From the NCBI GenBank assembly GCA_030549205.1, contig JAUKTV010000006.1, positions 2,188,501 to 2,252,500 on the forward strand: 64,000 nucleotides of DNA. Reading direction: 5' to 3'. Each line of letters opens with the position of its first letter. Position 1 is the first letter of the stretch. A program made the position numbers and the translations under genes. Below the pieces are notes generated by a model that was not told the DNA's origin, searched no databases, and worked only from the letters and a program-made list of their open reading frames with translations. The DNA is from Apiosordaria backusii. Taxonomy: Eukaryota > Ascomycota > Sordariomycetes > Sordariales > Lasiosphaeriaceae. Shown piece by piece: positions 21,505-32,498 of the stretch.

Positions 21505-22296
21505 TTAGATGGTGCCGTCATCGGCTTCCTCCTCCTTGATGGCCTTGACGCCAGCAGCCGCAATCTCCTCGAGCTGAGCAACGTCATCAGGGTTAACGAG
21601 CTCCTCAATATCCTCCTCCTCCTCATCACTCTTGACCCGGGCAAATTTGGCGTCAGTCATTGTCGCATCCTCGCCGGAAGCCTCGTCCTCCTCCTTGGCA
21701 GCTGCAGCAGCAGCCTCAGCAGCAGCCTTTGCGGCCGCCTCGGCTTTGGCCTTGGCAGCGGCACGACCACGGGGCTTCTTGGGGGTGGGAGTGACAAGGT
21801 CAATGGGAGCATCCTCGCCGCCCTCAGCCTTGACATCGTCAGTCTTGGGGGTAGCGGCAGCCTTGGGCTTTCTGCCGCGAGGTTTCTTGGTGGGGGTGGG
21901 GTCACCGGAATCGGCATCACCCTCAGTCATGGCGGCCGCAGCACGCTTGCCGGGAGTTTTGGCGGCAGGCTTGGTGGTCGCGCTCTCCTCAGCAGCAGCG
22001 GCCTTTTCGGGGTTGGCAGCCTTGTCTTTGGCATCAAAAGCAGCGATTTTCTTCTTCAGACTGCCCCAAGCATTGGAGGCAGAGCGGACATTGGTCAGGC
22101 CCATGCGGGCAGCCACGGCAGAGTAGTCAATCTAAAAGCTTGTGTTAACGAATGATCCGGATGAAGCACGGTACGGAGGGAGACATGCCTGCAACGCAGA
22201 GAAGTCGCTGTGCAACAGCACAAACATCATCAGGCGCTGCTCACGATCGGTGAAACCCTCGGGGGCAGCAGGAGAGGCGGTCTTGGAGTCAGACAT
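21505..22296 (-). CDS. AT-hook nuclear protein with a GC-AG intron
   Basis: Exons 22296-22189 and 22131-21505 encode 244 residues. The N-terminal region (GFTDREQRLMMFVLLHSDF and, after the intron, DYSAVAARMGLTNVRSASN then AWGSLKKKI) has the helix pattern of a short SANT/Myb-like fold used by small fungal chromatin proteins. Two AT-hook-like motifs (KKPRGRKPK and KKPRGRAAAK) lie in an Ala/Lys/Pro-rich middle, and the C terminus is acidic. This predicts a nuclear, DNA-binding protein. The intron starts with GC: the boundary is CAG|GCATGT and the acceptor TTTTAG. The nearby GT (two bases on) would give an immediate stop, so the GC donor is required. A 5'UTR intron is also likely, annotated separately. 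Confidence 0.8.
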
Positions 22297-22341
22297 GGCG
22301 AATGAGTCGTGTTTGGGAGTGTCAAAGAGAGAAGTCGGATT

Positions 22342-22750
22342 CTGTGATGAGAGAAGTCAGTCGAAAAGCCGCAAAGGGGTGAAAGAAAGTAAGAATGAAT
22401 GAGTCAGACGATGAAAAAAAGGCAGTTGTGTAGAGGGGCCCGGGCAAGAGCAGAACCAGAAACGCCTGAAGAATGACAGTCCCATCATTATCCATCCCTT
22501 CACATCTTTGTCCTATGTTTCTCATGCCGTTTAATCAATCCTCCATGTGTGGAAAATAGAATCAAAGGCGTAGAGAACGGGGCCCAAAGGGTGGAAGATG
22601 CCAGACAAGGCCTGGAACCAAATTGAAGGGTGTGCTAGGTGGCGTGGCCAATAAGGCTGCTGATGGCAAACAGTGAAAGGGAGAAGGAAAGGAGAAGAGG
22701 AGGATGAAGATGAAGATGGTGACGACGATAAGAGAGAAGTAGGCACTTAC
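22342..22750 (-). other. Probable 5'UTR intron of the AT-hook gene
   Basis: A consensus GTAAGT donor (complement of 22745-22750) and a CAG acceptor (complement of 22342-22344) frame a 409-nt segment ending 45 nt before the ATG at 22296. Conserved fungal chromatin and translation genes often have such leader introns. This is inferred from splice signals only. Confidence 0.35.
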
Positions 22751-23931
22751 GGTGTTGCTTGCGACGCGTTTGTTGGAGATGTCAAGTATGTATTGGGCAA
22801 CAAACTCGGTCGATTGACGGGGTGTGATGTGTTGTGAAAGAGGAAGAAAGCAGGAAGAACTGCGGGAGGAAAATAATTTATAGATCACCAGCACCGCATC
22901 AAATCAGTCAGTGAAAAATGAGGGCAGAGGAGCAGAGATGTGTATGATTGGCCGGACTGAGAATGACCGGACGGCAATAGCAGGTGAATTGGGACGGCGA
23001 TGTCATCAATTGGGATGAAATCAGCAATGCGAGGAAAGAGCACTGCAAAAATATCTTCAAAAGCTCCCACAGTCAGGTAGCATTTGACTGCCTCGAAGGC
23101 ACCCCACCGGATCTCTCAGCTCATGGAGGATATTGCTGATTTAGGTCTGCGCCAATGTCGTTGACCTAAACGCTGGTAGCATCCGTGTGTTCTTTTTGTT
23201 TTGGATATTAGAAGCATAGGTAGGATAGAAAGATATAAGGTTCTGAACTTGGTCATGTATTAAATCAGGCTTTGTGTGCATACCATACCGTCGATCACAG
23301 TTCGAGGAACACTTCAGCGAGGTATAAACACCTGACACCATCTTTGTGCATTGTAAAAGAGGCTTTCATGCATCATCATGATGCGTGCAAAATGAGATCT
23401 TGCTGGAGCAATAGAGCCAGCCAACACCGATAAGAACATAGAAATGTTTGTTTCTCCAGAAATTACTTCAAGATAAGGTACCTACCTAGGCATGCTCTCA
23501 TGTGGCACAAGCAAGTAGCTTGTGACGGAGGGGTCTTGGTGGCTAGGTCCTGATGTACGTTGGCATGTAATGGAAGGTGTTGAGTGTGTTCTAAAAACCA
23601 CAAATGCCGAGGGCCTTGGTATCTATTCACTGGCAGATGATCACGTACATAATGGATACCTATGAAATGTACATGTACCTGATTCACACTGATAGGCAGT
23701 TCAACCAGAAAATACCTGATAATAAGCACGCTGGAACTCATGTCACCCAACATGTATAAGAGTGCAAACCAGAAGTTCCAAAAAGAGAGCTTTATGACCT
23801 ATCTTCATGGAACAAGTCCAACGACAGCATCTTAAATCACATCAACAAGCGCATCTAACTCAATCACTCCAAACGCACTCCAAAAGCCCAAATACCTCTA
23901 CCCCTGCGCCCTTTTTATCGGTGATCTCAAA
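22751..23931. other. 1.2 kb intergenic region
   Basis: This is a spacer between the AT-hook gene and the O-methyltransferase gene. It includes a GGTACCTACCTAGG-type string (23477-23490) typical of spacers in this window. No gene is supported. Confidence 0.5.
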
Positions 23932-25340
23932 TCAGTTGGCCCTCAATCTTCCCTCAACCAAACCACCGGGGACACCAGGTGCCCTCCAGATCTTGACCAA
24001 CTCCAGACCGGCAGCGTCAAAGATCTTTCTGAAGCCTTCCTCGGTCCTCTCTTTGCCACCCATAGTCATGACGGCATGATCCATCACGGCAGCAGCAAAG
24101 TCAGCCTCCCCAACCTTTTGCGGCAGAACCATGTCACAGACCAGGACCCTCGACTGCCCATTCATGGCAGGGACAATCTGCTTCAGGATATTCGAAGCAA
24201 CTTCATCAGAGTAATCGTGCATAATCATGCGCATAAAATAACCCTTGGCTCCTATCATGAGATTTGATGTCAGCAAGCTTCATATTAACAGACAGAATTG
24301 CTAAAACATACCCTTTACTGTCTGCTCCTTCGTGAAATCATGCTCCATCACCACCACTCCCTCAGGCAAATGCTGACCCGCCAGGTCGCAAATATCCTTC
24401 CTCTCCTGCAGCACCGCGTTTTTGGGGCTCAGCTCCGAATGGGCAGCCAAAATCTTGGCCAGCACCACTCCGTGCCCGCCACCCACATCAACTAGCTCCT
24501 TGACGCCCGCCGCGTTCTCCTCCTCGGTGTTTTTCAACACGGAAAAGTCAAAATGGCCCACGGGGGGGACAGCAACGTCGATGCCAGCCAATCCCTTTTG
24601 GAACTCGGCCAGTTTGACGGGGTCCTGAGCCATGATCTGCCACACGGACATACCATCCTGCTTTACATTCCAAGTGCAGGGGTTGTGGTAGGGGTTATCC
24701 GGCTCGCGGGCGGCAGCGAGCTGGCCATGGGCCTCGAGGTAGTCGTCAAAGTTGTAGGCGTGCTTGAAGTACTGGTCGTAGAGGGCAAGGAAGAAATAAC
24801 CAGCAGGGGAGCCAGAGCGGTAGACAAGGCTGAATTTGCTGTGAGCATATGACAAGGTGGTAGGCGAAGGCTGAAGCAGAAAGCCAGTGGCCACGAGGAT
24901 GCGGGCAACCCGCTCTGTCAACCTGGGTCAGTGCCAGTCTGTTTATACGTCGAAGGAGTGAGGAACACACCGAGCAGAGACTCTTGGGCTCCCGTGGCCT
25001 TGGAAAGATCCTCAAGGGAAATGGATCCCGTCTCAGGAATGGCGTCTAAGACTCCAAGCTTGATGAAGGTGCGGATAGCAATCAATTCAGCCATCTGTGT
25101 GTGGCCAGAGAATTAGCAAATGTATACTGGAAAATGAACATAAAAAACGCTCACGTTCAACCCATGATAGGTAGGTGTCTTGTCAGCAGTGATCAGGGCA
25201 CGCTGGAGTTCCTTGGCCCTTGCGATAATCTCGGTTCTAGAGAGATAGCCGGCAAGGCTGGCGGAGTCATCGTAGTTGTTGGCAACTTCGGTCAGTTGCT
25301 TGACAAGGTGCTGGACCTCTTGCTTGGAAGGCAAAGCCAT
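23932..25340 (-). CDS. SAM-dependent O-methyltransferase (plant COMT-like class, OMT2)
   Basis: Four exons (25340-25155, 25094-24971, 24914-24312, 24251-23932) give 410 residues with consistent phases. The N-terminal winged-helix dimerisation domain includes AELIAIRTFIKLGVLDAIPE and ERVARILVATGFL. The Rossmann domain has the SAM glycine motif VDVGGGHG (245-252), the LQERKDICDLA acidic-loop region and GKERTEEGFRKIFDAAGLEL near the C terminus. His316 in RMIMHDYSDE is the expected catalytic base. Family members methylate phenolic hydroxyls of secondary metabolites (sterigmatocystin-type and similar). The substrate here is unknown. It is divergent from a LaeA-type methyltransferase across a shared 0.94 kb region, but I see no polyketide or peptide synthase gene nearby, so a biosynthetic cluster is not shown. 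Confidence 0.9.
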
Positions 25341-26281
25341 GGCGTCGTTGGATGTTGTACTGAGAAGCGGATGTGGCGGCGGCTGGTTGCAGAGAGAAAG
25401 ATGGCCTCATCGAAGCGGTGCAGCCGCATATTAAATAGTCGCCCACCATGTCGAGATATCTTCCAGCAACAGCCATCTCACCAGGGATGATGAGCAAATA
25501 CCCCGCAGTCTGGGTCGCCGTTCAAGGGTCGTAGGCACGTAGTTGGGAGGAGGAAACGAATATAGAATGCAAAAGCCACACTATTGGTGCGGGGGATCAA
25601 TTGAGGGGCCGGTGCTCGTCAAGATTGCGGGGGTCACAGGGAGACACGCCATGTACCAAATGCAAGGCATGAATGATATCAAGTGGCGGACAATCCCAAT
25701 TCTGTTGGTCCCCGGAGCCAGACTGTCGGGTCATCCGAGCTGAATGGTGGCATTCCCCTCATTGACGGTGGCATGACTTAGATAGCCTTAGTTCAAGATT
25801 TTTTTACCTCTGTCTCTCATTGGATCAGGCTGATTAGCCAATCTCTGCAGTATTTCAATGCGAGGGAGGCACATGGCGGCGGGCATTCGGCCGAGATGGT
25901 CCGTGTTGCGACATGACTGAGAACCTGGAAGCTAACAAAAAGAAAAGTAAGTATTGGGCCATTTGTTATTTTTTCCCGACATGTCATCAGCGCCGAGAGC
26001 TGGTTGATCGCAGCATCATTTCTCCGCCGCAGCAAGGGAAACAGACGGGACACACTGGTACCAATGGAAAGAGCCAGACAAAGAGAGACGGCACAGCCTG
26101 CAGCAACACTGCATGCCACCCACCTCAATACGCTGGCACAGACACGACAGGAAACAAAGGACCCAGTTGGTCGGGATTCTCAAGCCACAAGAAATGTCAG
26201 CCATTTACTCGTCCCCGCCTTTTGCTTTTCTCAGCATGGTGATCGTTTCATCCCGTCATTGCCATCCTCACCGCTAGCAAA
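25341..26281. other. Shared upstream region of two divergent methyltransferase genes
   Basis: This 0.94 kb stretch separates the start codons of the O-methyltransferase (minus) and the LaeA-type methyltransferase (plus). No regulatory motif was recognised with confidence. Confidence 0.5.
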
Positions 26282-27566
26282 ATGCCATCGACGGACCCTG
26301 AGGAAAATGCACTCGGACTCGGCTCCGGCGCGCCAACTCCGTCCGAACAGGGCCCAGACAAGGGCAAGCACCTTGTCACCGACGAGACCGAGGCAAACGA
26401 GCAGGACGACTTTTACGAGCCTGGAATTGCCCCTTCTATCGATGAAAGCCTCTCGGCACCTACCGCTACCGACACTGACGGCGACAGCATCGAGCCCGAC
26501 AGGTGGACCGACGATGAGGGGTATGCCGAATCAACTTCGACCCGGTATTTAAGCTCCATCGCATCCGATATCCGCCGCGGCGTCGAGGAAAATGGCCGAC
26601 TTTACGCCTCATATGGCATGCACAAGACTTGGCTTCCCATCGATGACGAGGAGGTACTTTTACCGTAGTAGTACCTTGCTAGCATCAGCAAATTGCTAAC
26701 GCCCTGCGCAGCTAGACCGTAACGATCTCCAGCATTACAAGTTCACCCTCCTGCTTGGCAATCGCCTGTTCATCTGCCCCGTGCCTCCCGACCCGCAAAT
26801 GATCCTCGATCTTGGCACGGGCTCCGGTATCTGGGCCATGGAGGTGGCAGACATGTTCCCCTCGGCCGAGGTCATCGGCGTCGATCTCGCGCCTACGCAA
26901 CCGAACCTCATCCCTCCGAACCTCAACTTTGAGATCGACGACATAGAGAACGACTGGCTGTGGGGCGAGAACAAGTTTGACTTCATCCACGCAAGGGAGC
27001 TGATCATGGCCATCCGGGACTGGCCACGGCTCTTCCGGCAGGCCAAGAGAGCGCTCAAGCCGGGGGCATATCTCCAGCTTGGCGCATCCGTCCCACAATT
27101 CTCGTCTGACGATGGCACGCTGCCCCAGGATAGCGCCTACTTGGAGACGGCGCAGATCTATTTTGACATGTCTGCCAAGGTCGGCGTCTCAGGGCTGGAG
27201 CCTCTGAACTGGACAAAGTACCTGCAAGAAGAGGGATACGAGGACATTGTCCAAAAGATGTACAAGATTCCGACAAACCCCTGGCCAAAAGATGAACGTC
27301 TCAAGAAGATCGGCGCCTTGGAGTTGACGCATTATAGGGATGGCATCATGAATGTATTTGCAAGGGGTTACACGGATATCCTGGGCGGTGACGAGACGTA
27401 TTTCCAAGTTTTGATGGCCAAGGCCAAGCAGGAGATCATGGATCGAAACATGCACAGTTGGGTGCCCTAGTAAGTCAGCATCATACGATCAGGCGAGGCT
27501 GAACTGAAACACTGACGGCGGATTAGTTATGTGGTTTATGCCAAGAAGCCATGCACGCTGGAATGA
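26282..27566 (+). CDS. LaeA-type SAM-dependent methyltransferase
   Basis: Three exons (26282-26653, 26712-27469, 27527-27566) encode 389 residues. The last intron splits a tyrosine codon, and the tiny final exon adds YVVYAKKPCTLE, restoring the usual C-terminal strand. A disordered acidic N terminus (about 1-80) is followed by YLSSIASDIRRGVEENGRLY, the family entry motif, then HYKFTLLLGNRLFICPVPPD, the SAM motif ILDLGTGSGIWA (155-166), VIGVDLAPTQPNLIPPNLNF and DFIHARELIMAIRDWPRLF. These match the fungal UMTA/LaeA-like group. LaeA itself is a nuclear regulator of secondary metabolism, but most paralogues are uncharacterised. Substrate and location are unknown. The gene is divergent from the O-methyltransferase and convergent with the next gene (152 bp apart). 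Confidence 0.9.
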
Positions 27567-27717
27567 AGTTTTGAAAACTGTTACAATGAGATAAAGTTAT
27601 TGGGTATCTCATTGTCAGATGACACCTTAGCTCTATTATGAGCTTGCCGCATAGCAAAACCCTAACCCTAAGTCGATTCACTCCTTGTTCGGCGCCTCTG
27701 TTCCTATCTCTTAAATT

Positions 27718-29439
27718 TCACCCTTTTTGTGCCGCACTCTTGATGGCAGCAAGAGCTTCCTTTCTCTTTTCTGCCTCTTTGAGTGCGACATCGTGCCTGT
27801 CCCACCACTCATTGCTGCGGTTGATCGACTCGTTATACATGTCCACCTCCTGCTGGATCAAGTCGATCGTCTTCTGGCACGTTGTGGGAACTTTGGCTCG
27901 GAACTCTTCGAGCGCCTCAATCCCTTTCCGCGAGCCGTCCAGTGAATAGGCTCGGCTGTGGTACAGGGATATTTTGCTGTGTTTGTCTTCAGCTGGTAGC
28001 TCTGCCTTCCCAGGGCACAGCCTGTCAGCGTCCGTCTTGCATATCTCCAAGACCTTGTGAAGGAGCTCCAAGTGCCTCCTCTTTCCTTCAATTCTGATTT
28101 TCATGGACTCCGGGCTCGGCACATTACTCCCGAGGAGCCCAGCAGCAAACATTTCAGCCTGCTCTGTGGTATACTTAATAGCCTCTTCCTCCCGAATGAT
28201 GTCTTGCCTCCATTTCCTGAGCTCGCACAGTATCCAATCTTCTGGTTTGTCACCCGGCTTCTGTCCATTGGGGAAAACCTTATCCCTCTCAGCCTCCGCT
28301 TCTGCCAATTCCTTCTTCGCCCCTTCGATTTCTTGCTCCTTCTTCCAAATCTGGAACCTGGCTAACCACTCTTCATCAAGGGTCTCGGCGGTGGCGACTT
28401 GTCGCTTCAACATCAACATCTCTGGCCTGTTCGCCTCCTCTGCCCAATCCTTGCAACGATCCACCTTTCTGAACGGCTCCATCGCACGGTACATTACCTC
28501 CTCCATCGCCGCCATACGCATGCGGTCGAGTTCGAAAGCTTCCACGTCAAAGTCCGGCCCTGGCCACCCGTGCTTGAAGAAAAGCTGCTTCACCCCCTCC
28601 GGCCAGTCCCGGCTCGACCCATGCTCATACACCCATGGCACCTCCTCCAGGGTTTCGTATTGCCTGATGATGTCCCGCAGGACATCCCCAGCAGGGCGAG
28701 ACGGCATGTCATCATAAACATTGGCGCCCTTGCTGCCGCAACCTAGTCTTGGATGCCCATCATCCCGTCTCTGCTTCTTTTGAGGCTGCTTTTTTCCCTC
28801 GTCGCTATCACTGTCGTCGCTGTCCCCCTCACTCTCACTCTCATCACTGCCGCTGTCGTCCCCCTCATCCTCCACCTCGCCGTCCAGGTCCTCCACCGTC
28901 CTAAGCTGCATCCTCCGCCCGTGCCCCTCTTTCAACCCCCGATCCTGTGTCCGACCGCTCATCTGATCAAAAATCCCAATCATGTGGGTTTTTGAGTCGT
29001 AAAAAAGCACACACATGTGATTGCACAGCAGCGAGAGCGGCGTCATCCACGGCCGCATCTGCTCCCTCCTGTCTTCGGCGTACATGGTGTTCCGCCCGTC
29101 TTCTACCTGGTTCTTTTGGCGAAAGTCGGCGTAGTACCCGCCCATGTAGAAGTCGTGGGTGTGGGAGTCGGGGTAGGAGATGTAGGGGATGACCTGGTAC
29201 AAGTAGATAATTTGGGGCGACAATTGAAGTTCTTCAAAGAGGGGGAACAGGTGGGTGAGGTCATGGGGCCCGGGGGCGAGGGTGTGAGGTGGGAGGTATT
29301 GCATATGGATGAGGGTTTGGTAGATTTTGAGGAGGAGGGTGGAGACCTCGTGGGCGTTGGAGATGTCGCGGGAGGTGAGGGAGGCGGTGATGGATTCCAT
29401 GGTGAGGGTGTTTTGGGACTTGGGGGTATTTGCGGCCAT
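27718..29439 (-). CDS. Conserved fungal hypothetical protein, acidic linker and coiled coil
   Basis: A single ORF of 573 residues starts at ATG 29439. The open frame continues to 29463 only through a TTG, and ATG 29400 is a possible later start. The N-terminal globular part (about residues 20-170) contains PLFEELQLSPQIIYLYQVIP, DFYMGGYYADFR and MTPLSLLCNHMCVLFYDSKT. A strongly acidic Ser/Asp/Glu stretch follows (about 190-220). The C-terminal half has helical, charged sequence with coiled-coil character (EQEIEGAKKELAEAEAERDK). The sequence style matches widely distributed fungal proteins without a named role. No signal peptide, membrane helix or catalytic motif is visible, so it is probably cytosolic or nuclear. 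Confidence 0.75.
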   Translation of the reverse strand: MAANTPKSQNTLTMESITASLTSRDISNAHEVSTLLLKIYQTLIHMQYLPPHTLAPGPHDLTHLFPLFEELQLSPQIIYLYQVIPYISYPDSHTHDFYMGGYYADFRQKNQVEDGRNTMYAEDRREQMRPWMTPLSLLCNHMCVLFYDSKTHMIGIFDQMSGRTQDRGLKEGHGRRMQLRTVEDLDGEVEDEGDDSGSDESESEGDSDDSDSDEGKKQPQKKQRRDDGHPRLGCGSKGANVYDDMPSRPAGDVLRDIIRQYETLEEVPWVYEHGSSRDWPEGVKQLFFKHGWPGPDFDVEAFELDRMRMAAMEEVMYRAMEPFRKVDRCKDWAEEANRPEMLMLKRQVATAETLDEEWLARFQIWKKEQEIEGAKKELAEAEAERDKVFPNGQKPGDKPEDWILCELRKWRQDIIREEEAIKYTTEQAEMFAAGLLGSNVPSPESMKIRIEGKRRHLELLHKVLEICKTDADRLCPGKAELPAEDKHSKISLYHSRAYSLDGSRKGIEALEEFRAKVPTTCQKTIDLIQQEVDMYNESINRSNEWWDRHDVALKEAEKRKEALAAIKSAAQKG

Positions 29440-29840
29440 CCTGATGAATGATGATGATAGCAATGTTTGGTGAAGATGAGAACGGGTTGCAAGATCTGGT
29501 GATGTGTTGTTTATGAGTCCCAGAGCGAGCCCAGTTTTTTAGGCAGCGTACCTAGTGGGGACGGTTGGAGGATTGCCCCTGAACCTCAGGTACAGAGTGG
29601 AGAGGCCAGGCGCCAAGGGCTAAGGGACATTCTTGGTGCCCGGACTGAGTTCAGGCAGCAATGGGGAGCCGAGGTTCACATCCTTGAACACCTACTCAAA
29701 ATAGGGGTATGTCACAGCAGCGGCTTGCATCTATTTACTTTCTATTTCCATGTCATAGTCAACATCGTAAATCGTGAGGAAACATCAATACCTCTCCTCT
29801 TATTATCATCAGCCCATCACGACACGCTCTCAATCACGGC
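29440..29840. other. Intergenic region
   Basis: This region contains the upstream flank of the coiled-coil gene and the 3' flank of the secreted-protein gene. No other signal is seen. Confidence 0.5.
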
Positions 29841-30467
29841 CTACTCCTGCACGCCTCCAGGCGCGTTGGAGTTGACTGGCCCAGTTGCTTCCACCAACTC
29901 AAGCTCCGCGATATCATACTCCCACCCCTCCAAAGTCGCAATATTTCCGACTGTGGGCTTCACCCACCAAGGCACCCATCTTTCATTCCCGGCCTGCGTC
30001 ACCTCTCTGACCGCGATCCAACGATAACCGTCATCATTCACACCGCCGACGTCAAACCTCAAGAGATTTCCATTCGTCCTCCAATTCCTGTACACAAAGC
30101 CGTTACCCGCCTCATCCGGTCGGTAGGAGAACACTAGCCGATAGGCCGAATCGAAACCCTCGGCGTTGGACAAGCCGTAATACCCAGGCACAGGAGGAGG
30201 ATGGGGATTCGTCGGCACGACGAGAAGCACTTTGGGTGTTGTTGACGTGAGGGATGTGTTGAGGTGGATGCGGTTAAAGTGGTCCGAAGGGTTGTAGGGG
30301 GCGTGGGAGACGCCTGGAGAAACGTATGGGATGGAGAAGTTGCCGCGGAGTCGCTGGCCGTTGATCACCGAGTTGCCGGCCACATAGCGGAAGAAATAAT
30401 CTTTCCCTTGAGCGCACGCTGAGGAGGCTAGGGAGATTGATGAGAGGAGAAGGAGGAATGACTTCAT
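29841..30467 (-). CDS. Secreted hypothetical protein
   Basis: An intronless ORF of 208 residues begins with a clear signal peptide (MKSFLLLLSSISLASSACAQ). The mature part is beta-rich with many aromatic residues (DYFFRYVAGNSVINGQRLRG, GYYGLSNAEGFDSAYRLVFS, RWVPWWVKPTVGNIATLEGW) and possible N-glycosylation sites (NFS, NTS). Only the cysteine inside the signal region is seen, so the fold is not disulfide-based. No family is recognised. A TATA box sits about 130 bp upstream of the ATG. Confidence 0.75.
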   Translation of the reverse strand: MKSFLLLLSSISLASSACAQGKDYFFRYVAGNSVINGQRLRGNFSIPYVSPGVSHAPYNPSDHFNRIHLNTSLTSTTPKVLLVVPTNPHPPPVPGYYGLSNAEGFDSAYRLVFSYRPDEAGNGFVYRNWRTNGNLLRFDVGGVNDDGYRWIAVREVTQAGNERWVPWWVKPTVGNIATLEGWEYDIAELELVEATGPVNSNAPGGVQE

Positions 30468-31118
30468 TCTCGTGGTTGATCTTTGTCGTTAAATATGCCT
30501 GGGAGACTCGGACTCTTGTGGTTTGAGGATCCAATTGATGAGATAACAGAAGGACAGAAACCGAGTTGAAGTTTTTTGCTGGACGTCGGGCAAGATTTAT
30601 ATACAACCAACCTCACCGAATGATCTTCTTATATTCTGACTTGGTGTGTTGGTCCAGTCGTGAGTGGGTTGGATGGGTGACACCATTTAGCCCTTCACCT
30701 TGCCATTGGCCAGCGGATCACCTGATCTCGTATTCAACTCCTCGCTGCGCCTGTCGATCGCATTCGGCAACCCGATGTCGCAGCGTCCAATCAACTCGAC
30801 CAAACCACGTTAGGGCTGAAATCCATGCGGTTGGAATCTTCCCGTGCTTACCCGTTTTCAACGCTCGGGACCCGCCTTTGAGCGAACAATACGGGGCTTG
30901 GCCTGCGTCAATATTGACAACACCATCACCGCCTTATCATCACATCACCAATGTCGAGTCACATCACACACTAGCGGTTGAGGATTCACAGACGTTTTTA
31001 GAACATAGATCATTTTGGCATGGTACCGGTACCTATCCTTCATGCCGTATCCGACCATTCCTCGACCTTCACATCTTATGATGCCCTCTCTAAGGAATGG
31101 GTGTGCATTGGGAGTAAT
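30468..31118. other. Intergenic region
   Basis: This region contains the promoter side of the secreted-protein gene and the upstream flank of the candidate mini-gene at 31119. No further coding signal is seen. Confidence 0.45.
30596..30603 (-). promoter_or_regulatory. TATA box of the secreted-protein gene
   Basis: TATATAAA on the minus strand lies about 130 bp upstream of the ATG at 30467. Confidence 0.5.
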
Positions 31119-31448
31119 ATGGGCTGTTTCCTCAAGTTAGTACTTCGTATTCATCACATCAAAAACTCGTGGCAGCCACTTTTACTCACTTGACGCTTTG
31201 ACAAGCCCACCCGGAACCGCAGGTGGTCGCCCCCGTGTAAGTGCTCCATCCGCCACCTGTTTTGCATCATGTCATTAACCAGCCAAGCACATAACTTCAG
31301 TCAAGAATGCTGACATTGCTGATAGGGCCCAGCCGTCGCCGTCACAGTGGGCGCACTCGTCATCGTGATCGGGGCCGCCGGCTTAGGTTGTCAACCAACA
31401 CTGTCGGGTAAGGAAACTTCTTCGTGCTGTCACACGTCCCCCCAGTAA
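31119..31448 (+). CDS. Candidate 56-residue mini-gene: acylation motif plus membrane helix
   Basis: Three small exons (31119-31135, 31206-31236, 31326-31448) join in phase through introns GTTAGT to ACAAG and GTAAGT to GATAG, the latter with a GCTGAC branch site. The product begins MGCFLNPPGTAGGRPR, then has a hydrophobic helix (GPAVAVTVGALVIVIGAAGL) and a short Cys-containing tail. Met-Gly-Cys could be a myristoylation/palmitoylation start. The last exon overlaps the 3' end of the convergent HExxH gene antisense at 31360-31448. The exon 1 donor and acceptor are weak and the protein is tiny, so chance assembly is possible. Confidence 0.3.
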
Positions 31449-32411
31449 CATAGTAGCTCCCCGCCGCCGTCCTCACCGCGTTCAAGGTGTTGTCAAGCTG
31501 GGTCAGGTTGGGGTTGTTCCCCGTGAAGTTCACCAACCCTCCGGGGTAGATGACATCCAGCATGATCGCCCTGCCCGCCTCGGCAGAGTTTTCCGAGTAG
31601 GAGTTCGTGCCATACCCAGCAACGGCGTACCCGTCAGCGTTGACCGCACTGCGGAAGGCGGTTGAGGCAGAATAGGCGGTGCCGATGCCCCAGGGGTTCG
31701 GGGCTGCGGGGGAGAGGATGCTCGAGTCCATGGTGTGGGTGACCTCGTGGAGGAGGGCGGACGGGAAGTACGCCTTGGATCGGCCGACGATGAGGCCTTG
31801 TTGGCCGAGGGCGGCCATGTACCCTGCGTATGCCGGGTTATCAACGGCCCAGTCACCATAGACAAGGTAGACGGACGTCGACTGTCGGAGCTTGATGGGG
31901 ATGCGGCCGATTTCCTTTCATGTTTGCTTAACGTCAGTGCCTGTCTGCCGAAAGAAACGAGAAGAGGGCATACCGTGGCGATCTCGGTGATGCTTTTGGG
32001 GGCTGTGCTATGCCTGCAAACGACAAAGGGTGTGCCGCAGTCAGAATACGTCACGTTGTAGACAGTGAAGCCTGCTGCTGTCCACGAGTCCCGTGTCACG
32101 CCCCAGTAGTAGCATGTTTGGGGGATCTTGTTGTTGGTCCAGACGCTGATGGTCGAGCTAGAGACTGGGAGGCGGTTGATGAACTCCTGGTTCCCGAGCG
32201 ACGTTTGGTTGGAAAACTCCAGGGTGGGGAAGAGATATAGCCCATTGAGAATGCAGTTTGCCGACGTTGTGGGATTGCAGTAGGGATATGGGTCGTTGCT
32301 GATTGCGTCTCTACCATGGATGCCGCCGATATCTGGGTCAGGGAGCCAGGCCTGGACGACGGCTGGCAGAGCTGCGAGGGTGAAGATTGACAAGCTCCTG
32401 AGAGTGGTCAT
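31360..32411 (-). CDS. Secreted HExxH metallopeptidase-like protein
   Basis: Two exons (32411-31974 and 31914-31360) encode 330 residues. The signal peptide (MTTLRSLSIFTLAALPAVVQ) precedes a cysteine-containing domain with YCNPTTSANCILNGLYLFPT and several N-glycosylation sites. After the intron (GTATGC to AAAG) comes LLHEVTHTMD, an HExxH zinc motif, followed by NSYSENSAEAGRAIMLDVIY, where a Glu or Asp could supply the third zinc ligand. The overall pattern resembles fungal conidiation-specific protein 13 (con-13)-type secreted proteins, but I make that link from memory of the pattern only. Peptidase activity is plausible, not proven. An in-frame ATG-less extension upstream (to 32516) is not part of the protein. 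Confidence 0.75.
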
Positions 32412-32491
32412 TGTTGACGATCTGTATGAAACCCGGTGATGGTTGTAATCTCTGGACAAACCTGAGGTCCCAAGACGAGGGAAGTCGCCAT

Positions 32492-32498
32492 CTTTATA
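32492..32498 (-). promoter_or_regulatory. TATA box of the HExxH gene
   Basis: TATAAAG on the minus strand lies about 85 bp upstream of the ATG at 32411. Confidence 0.55.

Noticed and set aside
27656..27671. CCCTAACCCTAA telomere-like repeat
   Set aside because: Only two units are present in a convergent 3' flank, so this is an internal chance occurrence, not a telomere.
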